Shown piece after piece: positions 1 to 7,898 of a DNA stretch of 64,000 nt. The stretch covers positions 2,840,929-2,904,928 of the forward strand of contig NZ_DS999213.1 of NCBI RefSeq assembly GCF_000156335.1, given 5' to 3'. The notes under the pieces were generated by a model, which did no database searches, had not been told where the DNA came from, and was given only the letters and a program-made list of their open reading frames with translations. The translations under genes and the position numbers were made by a program. The stretch's first letter is position 1. Each line of letters opens with the position of its first letter. This DNA comes from Roseobacter sp. GAI101 (GTDB lineage: Bacteria; Pseudomonadota; Alphaproteobacteria; Rhodobacterales; Rhodobacteraceae).

Positions 1-1661
1 GGAAGGTTCCTGATGGACACTTGTTCGTCCAAAAGCAGCCTTAGGACGTTGTGAAGCACGTCAATCGGGACCTTGTCAGGGATCAGTTCATCCAAGAGCT
101 TCCGGTTTGCTTCGGCCCGCGCCGGATTTGAAATATTTACCATTTCTCTTAGCAACCGGCGCAGCGATTTGAGCGTGAGAAGACGGCTGAAGTTTTGTTT
201 GACGATTTCCAGCACGTGGGTGGCTAGTATCTCGGTCGGCGTGACCAGGGTTATCCCCGCAAGTGCGGCCTCTTCCTGATCGCGACTGTTGATCCAGCGG
301 GCCGGGGCACCATAAACAGGCTCCTTCGTGTCGCTTCCCGGTGGCAGTAGCACGTTATCTTCGGGTGCAAGGGCAAGGATTTGATCCGGGTTCAGCTGCG
401 CGCGTGCTTGTTCGACACCTTGTATGCGCAAAATATAGGTTCCAACCGGCAGGCCTGGATGATCAGTCAGGCGAATTTCAGGTAATATCACCCCATAAAC
501 AGAGGCCACATGAGTGCGCATGTTTGCGATACGGGCATCCAGACCGGTCCCGGGGTCCAGCACCATATTCACAAGATCAGGTGCGAATTCCACATGAATA
601 TCATCCAACTCAAGAATATCACCCAACGGCTTTTGTTTGGGCGTTATGTCTTTGACGGTCGTGGATGACGTTTCCAATTTCGCCTTTTGGAGGCTTCGGT
701 AAGTTAGATATGCGGCGACGCCTAAACCTGCTCCGCCAAATAGAAACGGGAGGAAAGGAAGCCCGGGAAACAGGGCAAACATTACCATAAGGACCGCAAC
801 GGTACCCAACGCAGCGGGATGTTTGCCAAGCTGGCTGAAAACGGCAAGGTCCGTCGCACCCAAGGTCCCGCCCCGAGCCAACAAAAGTGCTGAGGCAATT
901 GAAATTATGACAGCCGGTATCTGTGATACAAGTCCGTCGCCAACAGTGAGGATCGCATAGGTTTCAAAGGCTTGCCCGACAGGCATCCCGTGAACAACGA
1001 CACCCATGATCAGGCCTGCGACCAGATTGAGTATTGTTATCAACAGGCCTGCTACAGCATCACCCTTGACGAATTTCGATGCGCCGTCCAGCGACCCGAA
1101 AAACGTTGTTTCCAGCTGTTCCCGTTCCCGGCGTTCACGCGCTTGTTCATGGGTGATTGCGCCGGCGGACATGTCACTGTCGATCGCCATCTGCTTGCCC
1201 GGCATGCCGTCCAGGGCAAAGCGCGCGCCGACCTCTGCCATGCGGGTCGCACCCTTGTTGATCACCATAAAGTTGACGATCAAGAGCACACAGAAAACAA
1301 CGAGTCCCAAGAAAACGGACCCGCCCATCACGAACTGTGCAAAACCCTCGATCACGTCCCCGGCGGCGTTTGTGCCCGTATGCCCCTGGCCAATAATCAG
1401 CTTTGTTGAAGAGACGTTCAAAGAGAGACGCAGCATCAACGAGGCAAGCAGGATTGTCGGGAACGCCGAGAAATCCAACGGGCGATCAATGAAGAGCGTT
1501 ACCGTAAATATCAGAATCGCAAGCGCGAAGGATGCCGCGAGGCCCGCATCAAGCACCCACGACGGCATTGGCAAGATCATCATGACGATGACTGTCATCA
1601 GGGCCACAGCCAAAAATATGGTAGGATTCAAAAATGAAGAAAATAGTGTCTTTTCTCGCAT
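1..1661 (-). CDS. flhA: Flagellar export gate protein FlhA (partial, C-terminus beyond window)
   Basis: About 553 of the usual ~690 residues are present; the reading frame is open to the window edge. The N-terminus (MREKTLFSSFLNPTIFLAVA) is followed by a long hydrophobic half with the FHIPEP-family signature (RLSLNVSSTKLIIGQG, then MVINKGATRMAEVGARFALD) and then the soluble cytoplasmic domain. FlhA forms the nonameric ring of the flagellar type III export apparatus in the inner membrane and docks late substrates. The ATG follows AGGAAAGG at good spacing. The related injectisome protein SctV is possible by homology, but the motB/flgE/flgK/flgL/flgI genes nearby and the shared CtrA-like box favour flagellar FlhA. 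Confidence 0.93.
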   Translation of the reverse strand, partial: MREKTLFSSFLNPTIFLAVALMTVIVMMILPMPSWVLDAGLAASFALAILIFTVTLFIDRPLDFSAFPTILLASLMLRLSLNVSSTKLIIGQGHTGTNAAGDVIEGFAQFVMGGSVFLGLVVFCVLLIVNFMVINKGATRMAEVGARFALDGMPGKQMAIDSDMSAGAITHEQARERREREQLETTFFGSLDGASKFVKGDAVAGLLITILNLVAGLIMGVVVHGMPVGQAFETYAILTVGDGLVSQIPAVIISIASALLLARGGTLGATDLAVFSQLGKHPAALGTVAVLMVMFALFPGLPFLPFLFGGAGLGVAAYLTYRSLQKAKLETSSTTVKDITPKQKPLGDILELDDIHVEFAPDLVNMVLDPGTGLDARIANMRTHVASVYGVILPEIRLTDHPGLPVGTYILRIQGVEQARAQLNPDQILALAPEDNVLLPPGSDTKEPVYGAPARWINSRDQEEAALAGITLVTPTEILATHVLEIVKQNFSRLLTLKSLRRLLREMVNISNPARAEANRKLLDELIPDKVPIDVLHNVLRLLLDEQVSIRNL

Positions 1662-2189
1662 GTAACTGCCTTTCCTAGTCATCTCACGTAAAGGGCCTGG
1701 AGATTAAGACGTCCCTAACCAAAGGGCTCAGGAAAACTTACCGTCAAATTATACCGATAAAATTAACGCTGATCGCGATTTCGAAAATTGGAGCTAAGTG
1801 GAAGGAGCTAAGATTTTATTTGTATTGCTCGGATGGTTTGAACCGATTGAAGCGAAGGCTGCCTTAATCATCGGCCTGCGGCACATCATGGTGCTTCGAA
1901 AGATTGACCTGATACCCTTGTCCGCTTTTTGGCTTTGTCAGAGATGATTGCTCAGGATGGCCCCTGTTTGAGAGGGGCAATATGCGGGCTAACGGCCTTA
2001 ACTTAACCTCGGGGAACGGGCCAGGGCGGTGGGCTGTTCCAAGGTTTCCAGACCGACTTGTCCAACCCTGCCAGCGTGCTGCCCATTTGAGCAGCCAAGC
2101 TTTTAGATACAATTTTTTGTAATCGAGCAGAAAAATTGTTTTGCTTTCGGGCCTCACTGTGCAAACCTTCAAGTGAGTTCAACAAATGT
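1662..2189. other. Hairpin-rich intergenic region, no convincing gene
   Basis: No ORF here has a plausible ribosome binding site. Several strong inverted repeats are visible: GCCCCT/AGGGGC at 1960-1965 and 1973-1978; AACCT plus GGAAC pairing with GTTCC plus AGGTT across 2005-2046; GCTGCCC/GAGCAGC at 2078-2095; and ACAATTTTT/AAAAATTGT at 2109-2117 and 2131-2139. This density suggests a structured RNA or long leader, but I could not match it to 6S RNA, tmRNA, RNase P RNA or SRP RNA. The flhA promoter lies at its left end. Confidence 0.4.
1704..1718 (-). promoter_or_regulatory. CtrA-like box upstream of flhA (TTAG-N7-TTAA)
   Basis: Read on the minus strand this is TTAG-GGACGTC-TTAA, ending 43 bp before the flhA ATG. 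CtrA of alphaproteobacteria binds TTAA-N7-TTAA(C) sites. The same spacing recurs in front of motB and flgE in this window. CtrA control is inferred from the motif and from known CtrA-dependent motility in Rhodobacterales. Confidence 0.55.
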
Positions 2190-2204
2190 AAAGGAGGTGA
2201 TCCA

Positions 2205-2261
2205 GTGTCAAGAACGGTATTGGAGCGAGGTGTCGGAACAGCTTGGGAGGATTCCCGCTAG
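2205..2261 (+). CDS. 18-residue ORF with a 16-nt perfect Shine-Dalgarno sequence
   Basis: The GTG-started frame encodes VSRTVLERGVGTAWEDSR and ends in TAG. Immediately upstream, positions 2190-2205 read AAAGGAGGTGATCCAG, the full complement of the alphaproteobacterial 16S rRNA 3-prime end, placing GGAGG 7 nt before the GTG. A terminator-like hairpin follows at 2337 and arfB begins at 2426. It may be a real microprotein, or a leader peptide whose translation affects the hairpin. I do not recognise the peptide. A shorter anti-sense reading as a 16S fragment is considered unlikely because identity stops at 16 nt. Confidence 0.45.
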   Translation: MSRTVLERGVGTAWEDSR

Positions 2262-2336
2262 GGCAGCCCTTGGCGGTTGAAGAAACCCAGGTGGATCGCT
2301 GATCTAACCGATCCTGCCTCCTTAAACCTTTCGATT

Positions 2337-2372
2337 GGGCCGCTCCTGTGTTGGGGCGGCCCTCTTCGTATC
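2337..2372 (+). terminator. Terminator-like hairpin between the micro-ORF and arfB
   Basis: GGGCCGCTCC at 2337-2346 pairs with GGGGCGGCCC at 2353-2362 (one G-T wobble) around a six-base loop. The tail, TCTTCGTATCT, is only moderately T-rich, so termination may be partial. It sits after the 18-codon ORF and before arfB. Confidence 0.5.
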
Positions 2373-2425
2373 TGCCCCTTCACCTCGGACCGCAGCAGTG
2401 CGATAGTGAAACTGAAGGGTAAAAC

Positions 2426-2848
2426 ATGCTGCATATCGCCAATGACATTGCCATCCAGGATTGGGAACTGACCGAGACGTTCATGCGTGCCTCTGGTCCG
2501 GGTGGTCAGAATGTGAACAAAGTCTCAAGCGCGGTCGAGTTGCGGTTCGAAGCCGCCACGTCGCCTTCTCTGAGCGCGCCGGTCAAGACACGTCTGCGCA
2601 GGCTGGCAGGTCGCCGATGGACTACTGAGGGTGCATTGGTGATCCAATGTGACGAAACCCGGAGCCAGGCCCGCAACCGGGAGATCGCCCGTGACAGGCT
2701 TAAGGCTTTGATCATTTCTGCGCTTACCCCGCCCAAGCGCCGCATCCCGACGCGGCCTACTTTGGGGTCGAAAAAACGCCGCCTGAAAGAAAAGAAGGTC
2801 CGCGGTGAGGTCAAGAACCTGCGTGGCAAGGTTGACCCGGATACCTAG
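2426..2848 (+). CDS. arfB: Alternative ribosome-rescue factor ArfB (YaeJ family peptidyl-tRNA hydrolase)
   Basis: A 140-residue protein with the catalytic GGQ motif at residues 26-28 in the context SGPGGQNVNK, followed by the small class-I release-factor domain. The C-terminal tail is very basic (KKRRLKEKK), matching the helix that ArfB inserts into the mRNA entry channel of ribosomes stalled on truncated messages. It hydrolyses the peptidyl-tRNA of non-stop complexes without needing a stop codon. GAAGGG precedes the ATG. Length fits the family. The strong-SD micro-ORF and hairpin just upstream may form part of its leader. Confidence 0.93.
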   Translation: MLHIANDIAIQDWELTETFMRASGPGGQNVNKVSSAVELRFEAATSPSLSAPVKTRLRRLAGRRWTTEGALVIQCDETRSQARNREIARDRLKALIISALTPPKRRIPTRPTLGSKKRRLKEKKVRGEVKNLRGKVDPDT

Positions 2849-2944
2849 ACCGTAACGGCAATCCTGTCGGATTTCGGTGGCCAAAACGATCGCCTCTGTT
2901 AGCGTGCTGCAAGCGGGAGATGCCCCGCAAAGGTGCGTTGACAT

Positions 2945-3850
2945 ATGCCGATGAACAAAACGACCCTCGCGATCATTTTCTCGCTGATTGCCTTGCTGCT
3001 GTTTGATATGATGGGATTGATCATCAAATATCTGTCGCCGCATTACGGTGCAGCCGAACTTTCTGCCTATCGCAATGTCGCCGGACTGATTCCGGCGGGC
3101 ATCGCGCTCTGGTGGTCACCCGAGTGGCACAAGAACGGGCGCAAGCTGAAAATCCGCCAGTGGCAATTTGCGCTGATGCGCGGGGTCGTTCTAACCTTCG
3201 CGCAGTTCTTCTTTTATCTGTCGCTTGGCTTGCTAAGCTTTGCCACCGCGTCGACCATCACCTATGCCAATGCACCGATCATGGTTGCCCTTGCGGTGCT
3301 GCTGCTTGGTGAAAAGGTCGGTGTGCTGCGGTGGGGCGCAGTCCTGATGGGCTTTGTCGGAGTGATAATGGTTGTCGGGCCGGGGCGCGATTCATTCCAG
3401 CCTGCGGCCCTTTTGCCGTTGGCCGCTGCAGCGTGCTATGCGCTGGTCGCCGTCACCACACGTATGATGGACGATGACGTTCCAAGCGCGTTGATTAACC
3501 TTTATTCATCCGCCTTTGCCGCTGTTGGGTCGCTAGGCCTTGCCTTCTTCACCGTGGGATTCAGCCCATTGCACGATGCCACGGATGTTTTCTGGATTAT
3601 CGCCATGGGTGGGTTCGGCGGTACGGCAGTGCTGTTTCTGGTCATTTCCTACCGCATGACCGAACAAAGCAACCTTGCTCCGTTCAGCTACTTCGGGATT
3701 CCCTTCGCCTTTGGGTTGGGCTGGCTTTTCTATGGCGAAGCGCCGTGGTCCGAACTTTTCCCCGGCGCTTTGCTGATCGTTGCAGGTGGTCTTCTCATTG
3801 TCTGGAGAGAGCGGCGGCAGCGTGTAAAAGACGCAATGGCTGCCGCCTAG
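2945..3850 (+). CDS. DMT-superfamily (EamA) membrane transporter
   Basis: A 301-residue polytopic protein made of two EamA repeats, each with about five hydrophobic helices; the opening is IIFSLIALLLFDMMGLIIKY and the second half contains FGIPFAFGLGWLFYGE. Drug/metabolite transporters of this type export amino acids or small metabolites from the cytoplasm; the substrate cannot be read from sequence. AAAGG precedes the start; ATG codons at 2945 and 2951 are both possible. Its TAG stop overlaps the stop of the convergent pncB within a shared CTAG. Confidence 0.85.
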   Translation: MPMNKTTLAIIFSLIALLLFDMMGLIIKYLSPHYGAAELSAYRNVAGLIPAGIALWWSPEWHKNGRKLKIRQWQFALMRGVVLTFAQFFFYLSLGLLSFATASTITYANAPIMVALAVLLLGEKVGVLRWGAVLMGFVGVIMVVGPGRDSFQPAALLPLAAAACYALVAVTTRMMDDDVPSALINLYSSAFAAVGSLGLAFFTVGFSPLHDATDVFWIIAMGGFGGTAVLFLVISYRMTEQSNLAPFSYFGIPFAFGLGWLFYGEAPWSELFPGALLIVAGGLLIVWRERRQRVKDAMAAA

Positions 3851-5139
3851 ACGATCACCTTTTGCGGCGTTTGGTCGCCGACGCCGAAAATGCGTTTGTA
3901 GCGGTCTATCTCGCTTTGGGGGCCCATCGCCTTGTTGGGATTGTCCGAAAGTTTGACTGTCGGGCGACCGTTTGCCGCCACGGCCTTGCACACAAGGCTG
4001 AACGGGGCGAGGGCATCGTCGGGCACCAAGCCGCGGAAATCGTTTGTCAGCAATGTACCCCAGCCAAAGGATGTGTGGACCTTGCCTGCGAATTGGCTGT
4101 GCAATTCCTTGATCTTGGGCACATCCAAGCCGTCGCTAAAGATCAAACGCTTCGTGCTTGGGTCTTCGCCGCGCGATGCCCACCAGTCGATGGCGATCTG
4201 GGCTGCTGTCGCCGGATCACCGCTGTCAATTCTGATGCCCGTCCAGCCAGCGAGCCAATCCGGCGCATCGTCCAGAAAGCCCTTTGTACCAAAGGTATCG
4301 GGCAGAATAATCCGCAGATTTCCTTCATGTTCATCCTGCCAGTCTTGCAGAACATCATACGGCGCTTGGGCAAGTGCGGCATCATCTTCGGCCAAGGCGG
4401 CATAGACCATCGGCAGTTCATGGGCATTCGTGCCGATCGCCTCGACCTCGCGGTCCATGGCGATCTTGCAATTTGACGTCCCGGTAAAGGCGCGCCCCAG
4501 CCCTTCTTGCATGGCCTGAACGCACCAGTCCTGCCACAAAAACGAATGGCGCCGGCGTGTGCCGAAATCTGCGATGGACAGGTCGGGAAACGCACGCAAC
4601 TCTTCGATTTTTTCCCAGACCCTCGTCATTGCACGGGCATACAGCACTTGCAGTTCGAACTTGCCCATCCGGTCAAGCACGGCGCGGCCGCGCAGCTCCA
4701 TCAACACCGCGAGCGCTGGAATTTCCCACAGCATCACCTCCGGCCACGACCCTTCAAACGTCAGTTCGTATTGGTCGCCGACACGTTCCAGATGATAGGG
4801 GGGCAGGCGCAGACCTTCAAACCACTCCATGAAATCGGGGCGGAACATCTGGCGCTTGCCGTAGAATGTATTGCCACGCAACCAGGTGCTTTCCCCGCGG
4901 CTGAGGCTAAGCGAGCGGATATGGTCCAGTTGTTCGCGCAGTTCGCCCTCGTCTATCAGATCGGCAAGGGGAATGTGCTTGGATCGGTTGATCAGGCTGA
5001 AGGTGACCTGGGTTTTCGGTTTGTTGCGGAAAACCGACTGGCACATCAAAAGCTTATAGAAATCCGTGTCGATCAACGACCGCACGATCGGATCGATCTT
5101 CCATTTGTGATTCCAGACACGTGCGGCAATATCTACCAT
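3847..5139 (-). CDS. pncB: Nicotinate phosphoribosyltransferase
   Basis: A 430-residue protein that converts nicotinate, PRPP and ATP into nicotinate mononucleotide, the entry step of Preiss-Handler NAD salvage in the cytoplasm. The N-terminal DPIVRSLIDTDFYKLLM segment and the FGTRRRHSFLWQ and GTSNCKIA stretches are typical of bacterial PncB. The frame extends upstream, but the ATG at 5139 follows AAGGGG at good spacing and gives the usual length. It lies 136 bp downstream of pncA in the same orientation, so the two salvage steps are probably co-transcribed. Confidence 0.95.
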   Translation of the reverse strand: MVDIAARVWNHKWKIDPIVRSLIDTDFYKLLMCQSVFRNKPKTQVTFSLINRSKHIPLADLIDEGELREQLDHIRSLSLSRGESTWLRGNTFYGKRQMFRPDFMEWFEGLRLPPYHLERVGDQYELTFEGSWPEVMLWEIPALAVLMELRGRAVLDRMGKFELQVLYARAMTRVWEKIEELRAFPDLSIADFGTRRRHSFLWQDWCVQAMQEGLGRAFTGTSNCKIAMDREVEAIGTNAHELPMVYAALAEDDAALAQAPYDVLQDWQDEHEGNLRIILPDTFGTKGFLDDAPDWLAGWTGIRIDSGDPATAAQIAIDWWASRGEDPSTKRLIFSDGLDVPKIKELHSQFAGKVHTSFGWGTLLTNDFRGLVPDDALAPFSLVCKAVAANGRPTVKLSDNPNKAMGPQSEIDRYKRIFGVGDQTPQKVIV

Positions 5140-5275
5140 TGCGATCCCCTTTTGCGGATAACCCGCTTTTGGCAAAGATACAGGTCTGATGACAAGGGGA
5201 AAGGCGTGGCGGTAAAAACCCGCCTTTGCCGGACGTCTGTCATGTTTATGCCACGCTGCGCCGCCAAGCGACGTG

Positions 5276-5881
5276 TCAGGACCCGGTCAAGGAAACGCCA
5301 GCGCCCGTCATCGCCTGAACGGCAGCGTCCAGCGACCCGTTCATGTCAATTGCGCGGCACAGATCGCGGCGCACGTCGACCTGAAACCCCAGTTTCGCAG
5401 CATCCACGGCTGAATAGTTTACGCAGAAATCCAGGGCGAGGCCGACCATCGTCAGGTGCGTTATTCCCCGCGTGCGCAGATACCCTTCCAGGCCCGTCGG
5501 GGTCGTCCGGTCATTCTCGAAGAAAGCGGAATAACTGTCGATGCTGGGCGTATAACCTTTGCGAATGATCAGATCGGCGCTTGTTTGATCAAGCAGGGCG
5601 TGGAAATCCGCACCCTTGCTGCCTTGAATGCAGTGATCCGGCCAAAGAACCTGCGGACCGTAAGGCATGTCGATCATGTCATAAGGCGCTTTGCCAGCAT
5701 GCGAAGATGCAAAGGACGAATGCCCGGCTGGATGCCAGTCCTGTGTCAGAATGACGGCGTCAGCCTCGGCCATCAGGGCGTTGATCCCCGGGATGATTCC
5801 ATCCCCGTCCGGCACCGCAAGCGCCCCGCCCGGGCAAAAATCATTTTGCACATCAATCACGATCAGGGCGTTGGTCATCAT
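5276..5881 (-). CDS. pncA: Nicotinamidase
   Basis: A 201-residue isochorismatase-fold amidohydrolase that deamidates nicotinamide to nicotinate. The catalytic triad is visible as D10 (VIDVQNDF), K108 (IRKG) and C153 (LALDFCVN). The metal-binding set D48, H50 (QDWHP) and H83 is also present. The next gene downstream is pncB, so together they recycle nicotinamide to NAD precursors. AGGAGACT precedes the start; ATG codons at 5881 and 5878 are adjacent and either could be used. Confidence 0.95.
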   Translation of the reverse strand: MMTNALIVIDVQNDFCPGGALAVPDGDGIIPGINALMAEADAVILTQDWHPAGHSSFASSHAGKAPYDMIDMPYGPQVLWPDHCIQGSKGADFHALLDQTSADLIIRKGYTPSIDSYSAFFENDRTTPTGLEGYLRTRGITHLTMVGLALDFCVNYSAVDAAKLGFQVDVRRDLCRAIDMNGSLDAAVQAMTGAGVSLTGS

Positions 5882-5981
5882 AGTCTCCTTGTTCCATGGT
5901 CATTTTAACATTGTTTGCGTCATGCGGCAGTCTGAAACCACCCTCTTGCCCCAAACTGTCCAGAGGCGTATCTGAACGCCC

Positions 5982-6881
5982 ATGTATACAATAGCAGCCC
6001 TATATCACTTTACCCGTTTCAGCGACCCGGACAGCTTGCGCGCACCGCTTAAGGCGACGTGCGAGGCGCATGATGTGAAGGGCACGCTGCTTGTCGCCGG
6101 TGAAGGAATTAACGGTACGATCGCCGGCCCGGCCGCCGGGATCGATGCCGTCATCGCGCATATCCGCGCTCTGCCCGGATGTTCTGATCTTGAATGGAAG
6201 CGCAGCACTGCGACAGAGCCGCCTTTCGGCAAGATGAAAGTGCGCCTCAAGCGTGAAATCGTGACGATGGGGCAGCCCGACGTGGATCCGTTGGCGCGGG
6301 TCGGCCACTATATTGATCCAGCCGAATGGAACGATCTGATCGGGCGTGACGATGTCGCCGTGATCGATACCCGCAATGATTACGAAGTCGCGATCGGTAC
6401 ATTCGACGGTGCGATCGACCCCCAAACCCAAAGCTTTGGTGAATTTCCAGCGTGGTGGGAGGCGAACAAGAACCGGTTTCACAACAAGAAGATCGCGATG
6501 TTCTGTACGGGCGGAATCCGATGTGAAAAATCTACGAATTATCTGATCGGTCAAGGTGTTGAAGACGTGTTTCACCTGAAAGGTGGCATCCTGAAATATC
6601 TCGAAGACGTTCCTCAGGAGAAGAGCACCTGGAAGGGCGATTGTTTTGTGTTCGACAATCGGGTGAGCGTGGGACATGGCCTGAAAGAAGGCCCTCATAT
6701 GCTGTGCCACGGGTGTCGCAGGCCTATTCTGCCGGAAGATACGGCGCGCCCCGGCTATGAAGCCGGCGTAAGTTGCCACCAGTGCGTCACGGAAACGTCC
6801 GAAGCCGACAAGGCCCGGTTTCGCGAACGGCAGCACCAAATCTTGTTGTCCCGTGCGCGCGGCGAAGACCATCTGGGCTAA
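5982..6881 (+). CDS. trhO: tRNA uridine(34) hydroxylase TrhO (YceA-type rhodanese-like)
   Basis: A 299-residue protein with an N-terminal acylphosphatase-like domain (GEGINGTIAGPAAG), a rhodanese domain with the active loop CTGGIRCEK (C175 to C181), and a C-terminal cysteine pair region (CHGCRRP and CHQC) that resembles a metal site. TrhO uses oxygen to hydroxylate U34 of tRNAs on the way to 5-methoxyuridine-type wobble modifications. It stands alone, divergent from pncA across about 100 bp. Length and motif order match the family. Confidence 0.93.
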   Translation: MYTIAALYHFTRFSDPDSLRAPLKATCEAHDVKGTLLVAGEGINGTIAGPAAGIDAVIAHIRALPGCSDLEWKRSTATEPPFGKMKVRLKREIVTMGQPDVDPLARVGHYIDPAEWNDLIGRDDVAVIDTRNDYEVAIGTFDGAIDPQTQSFGEFPAWWEANKNRFHNKKIAMFCTGGIRCEKSTNYLIGQGVEDVFHLKGGILKYLEDVPQEKSTWKGDCFVFDNRVSVGHGLKEGPHMLCHGCRRPILPEDTARPGYEAGVSCHQCVTETSEADKARFRERQHQILLSRARGEDHLG

Positions 6882-6902
6882 GATTACCTCGAATTGGATA
6901 TG

Positions 6903-6917
6903 TTAAGCCGAGTGTAA
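6903..6917 (+). promoter_or_regulatory. CtrA-like box upstream of motB (TTAA-N7-GTAA)
   Basis: TTAA-GCCGAGT-GTAA (followed by C) lies 48 bp before the motB ATG. It differs from the CtrA consensus TTAA-N7-TTAA at one position. Its placement matches the boxes at flhA and flgE. Confidence 0.5.
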
Positions 6918-6964
6918 CGCCTTTCCCGCTACAGCTTATTCTGGGTGAATAAGAGGTGGTGGAA

Positions 6965-7801
6965 ATGGCAGCGCATGCAAATGCGGCACCAGTCATCATT
7001 AAACGTAAAAAGGTAGTCAAAGGCGGCGGGCATCATGGTGGTGCCTGGAAAGTCGCTTATGCGGACTTCGTGACCGCAATGATGGCGTTTTTTATGTTGA
7101 TGTGGCTGCTGAACGCGACAACGGAACAACAACGTAAAGGTCTTGCAGATTACTTTACCCCTACGATTGCGATCAATCGAATTTCGGGGGGCGGGGATGG
7201 CCTTTTCGGGGGCGAAAGCATTTTCACGGAAATGACTTTGCCCAAGAATGGGACAGGTGCGACATCTCCGATGACGCCGGTAGAGGGTCAGGAGAGCGGG
7301 GATGTCGGCGCGGGAACAAATGGTCCGGACGAAGAAGGCAACGCCGAACTTTTCAAAGTCGTTGATGCCCAATTGATGGGGCGCGGGGGCGAATCCATGG
7401 TGATGGACAACATCGCCCGCCATGTCATCACGCGTCAGACCGAAGAAGGCATGGTCATTGAACTTTTTGATGTCGAGGATGTTCCCCTGTTCAAGAACGG
7501 GGGCGATCAACCGACCCAAATGCTGAGAGAATTACTGGAAGTCATCGTCGATGCTTCCAAGATTGTGACCAACAAGATCGCTGTCGCGGCGCATGTCCGG
7601 TCCAACCCGATCGTTGCAGTTGAAAACCCCGTTTGGGATTTATCTGCAAAAAGGGGTACCCAGACCCGAATCTTGCTTGAAAAACTGGGTGTCAAACCTG
7701 CCCGGATCGAACGCGTGACAGGTTTTGCCGATCGCAAGCCCGCCGCAATCGATACCATGGATGTCCGCAATAACAGGGTCGAAATCATCTTGTTGAGATA
7801 G
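6965..7801 (+). CDS. motB: Flagellar motor stator protein MotB
   Basis: A 278-residue protein with a basic N-terminus, one transmembrane helix (DFVTAMMAFFMLMWLLNAT) starting at the proton-carrying D34 in AYADF, and a C-terminal OmpA-like peptidoglycan-binding domain (SAKRGTQTRILLEKLGVKP, then NNRVEIILLR). MotB anchors the stator to the cell wall and couples ion flow to rotation with MotA, which is not adjacent here. GTG codons exist nine and six bases upstream, but AGAGGTGG is best spaced for the ATG at 6965. Flagellar hook genes follow. Confidence 0.92.
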   Translation: MAAHANAAPVIIKRKKVVKGGGHHGGAWKVAYADFVTAMMAFFMLMWLLNATTEQQRKGLADYFTPTIAINRISGGGDGLFGGESIFTEMTLPKNGTGATSPMTPVEGQESGDVGAGTNGPDEEGNAELFKVVDAQLMGRGGESMVMDNIARHVITRQTEEGMVIELFDVEDVPLFKNGGDQPTQMLRELLEVIVDASKIVTNKIAVAAHVRSNPIVAVENPVWDLSAKRGTQTRILLEKLGVKPARIERVTGFADRKPAAIDTMDVRNNRVEIILLR

Positions 7802-7826
7802 ATTCAACTAGATCAGATTTTATCTG

Positions 7827-7841
7827 TTAGCGCGGTGTTAA
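7827..7841 (+). promoter_or_regulatory. CtrA-like box upstream of flgE (TTAG-N7-TTAA)
   Basis: TTAG-CGCGGTG-TTAA lies 58 bp before the flgE ATG in the 97-bp gap after motB, implying a separate promoter for flgEKLI. Its form is the same as the box at flhA. Confidence 0.55.
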
Positions 7842-7898
7842 GTGAGCGTGCCCTATCAGTTGATTTAACTACGGTTGGAACAGCAGAAAGGCTCGCGC

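Noticed and set aside
1..1661. Injectisome export protein SctV instead of FlhA
   Set aside because: No other type III secretion genes are visible, while flagellar motor, hook and ring genes with the same promoter box are close by.
1006..1665. 219-codon plus-strand frame
   Set aside because: It is antisense to flhA, which has unmistakable FHIPEP motifs on the minus strand.
1864..2185. Minus-strand frames of 102 and 60 codons in the gap before arfB
   Set aside because: The 60-codon frame starts at TTG, neither has a ribosome site, and the region is dominated by inverted repeats.
2190..2205. 16S rRNA gene fragment on the minus strand
   Set aside because: Identity to the 16S 3-prime end stops abruptly after 16 nt, and the position relative to the GTG frame fits a Shine-Dalgarno role.
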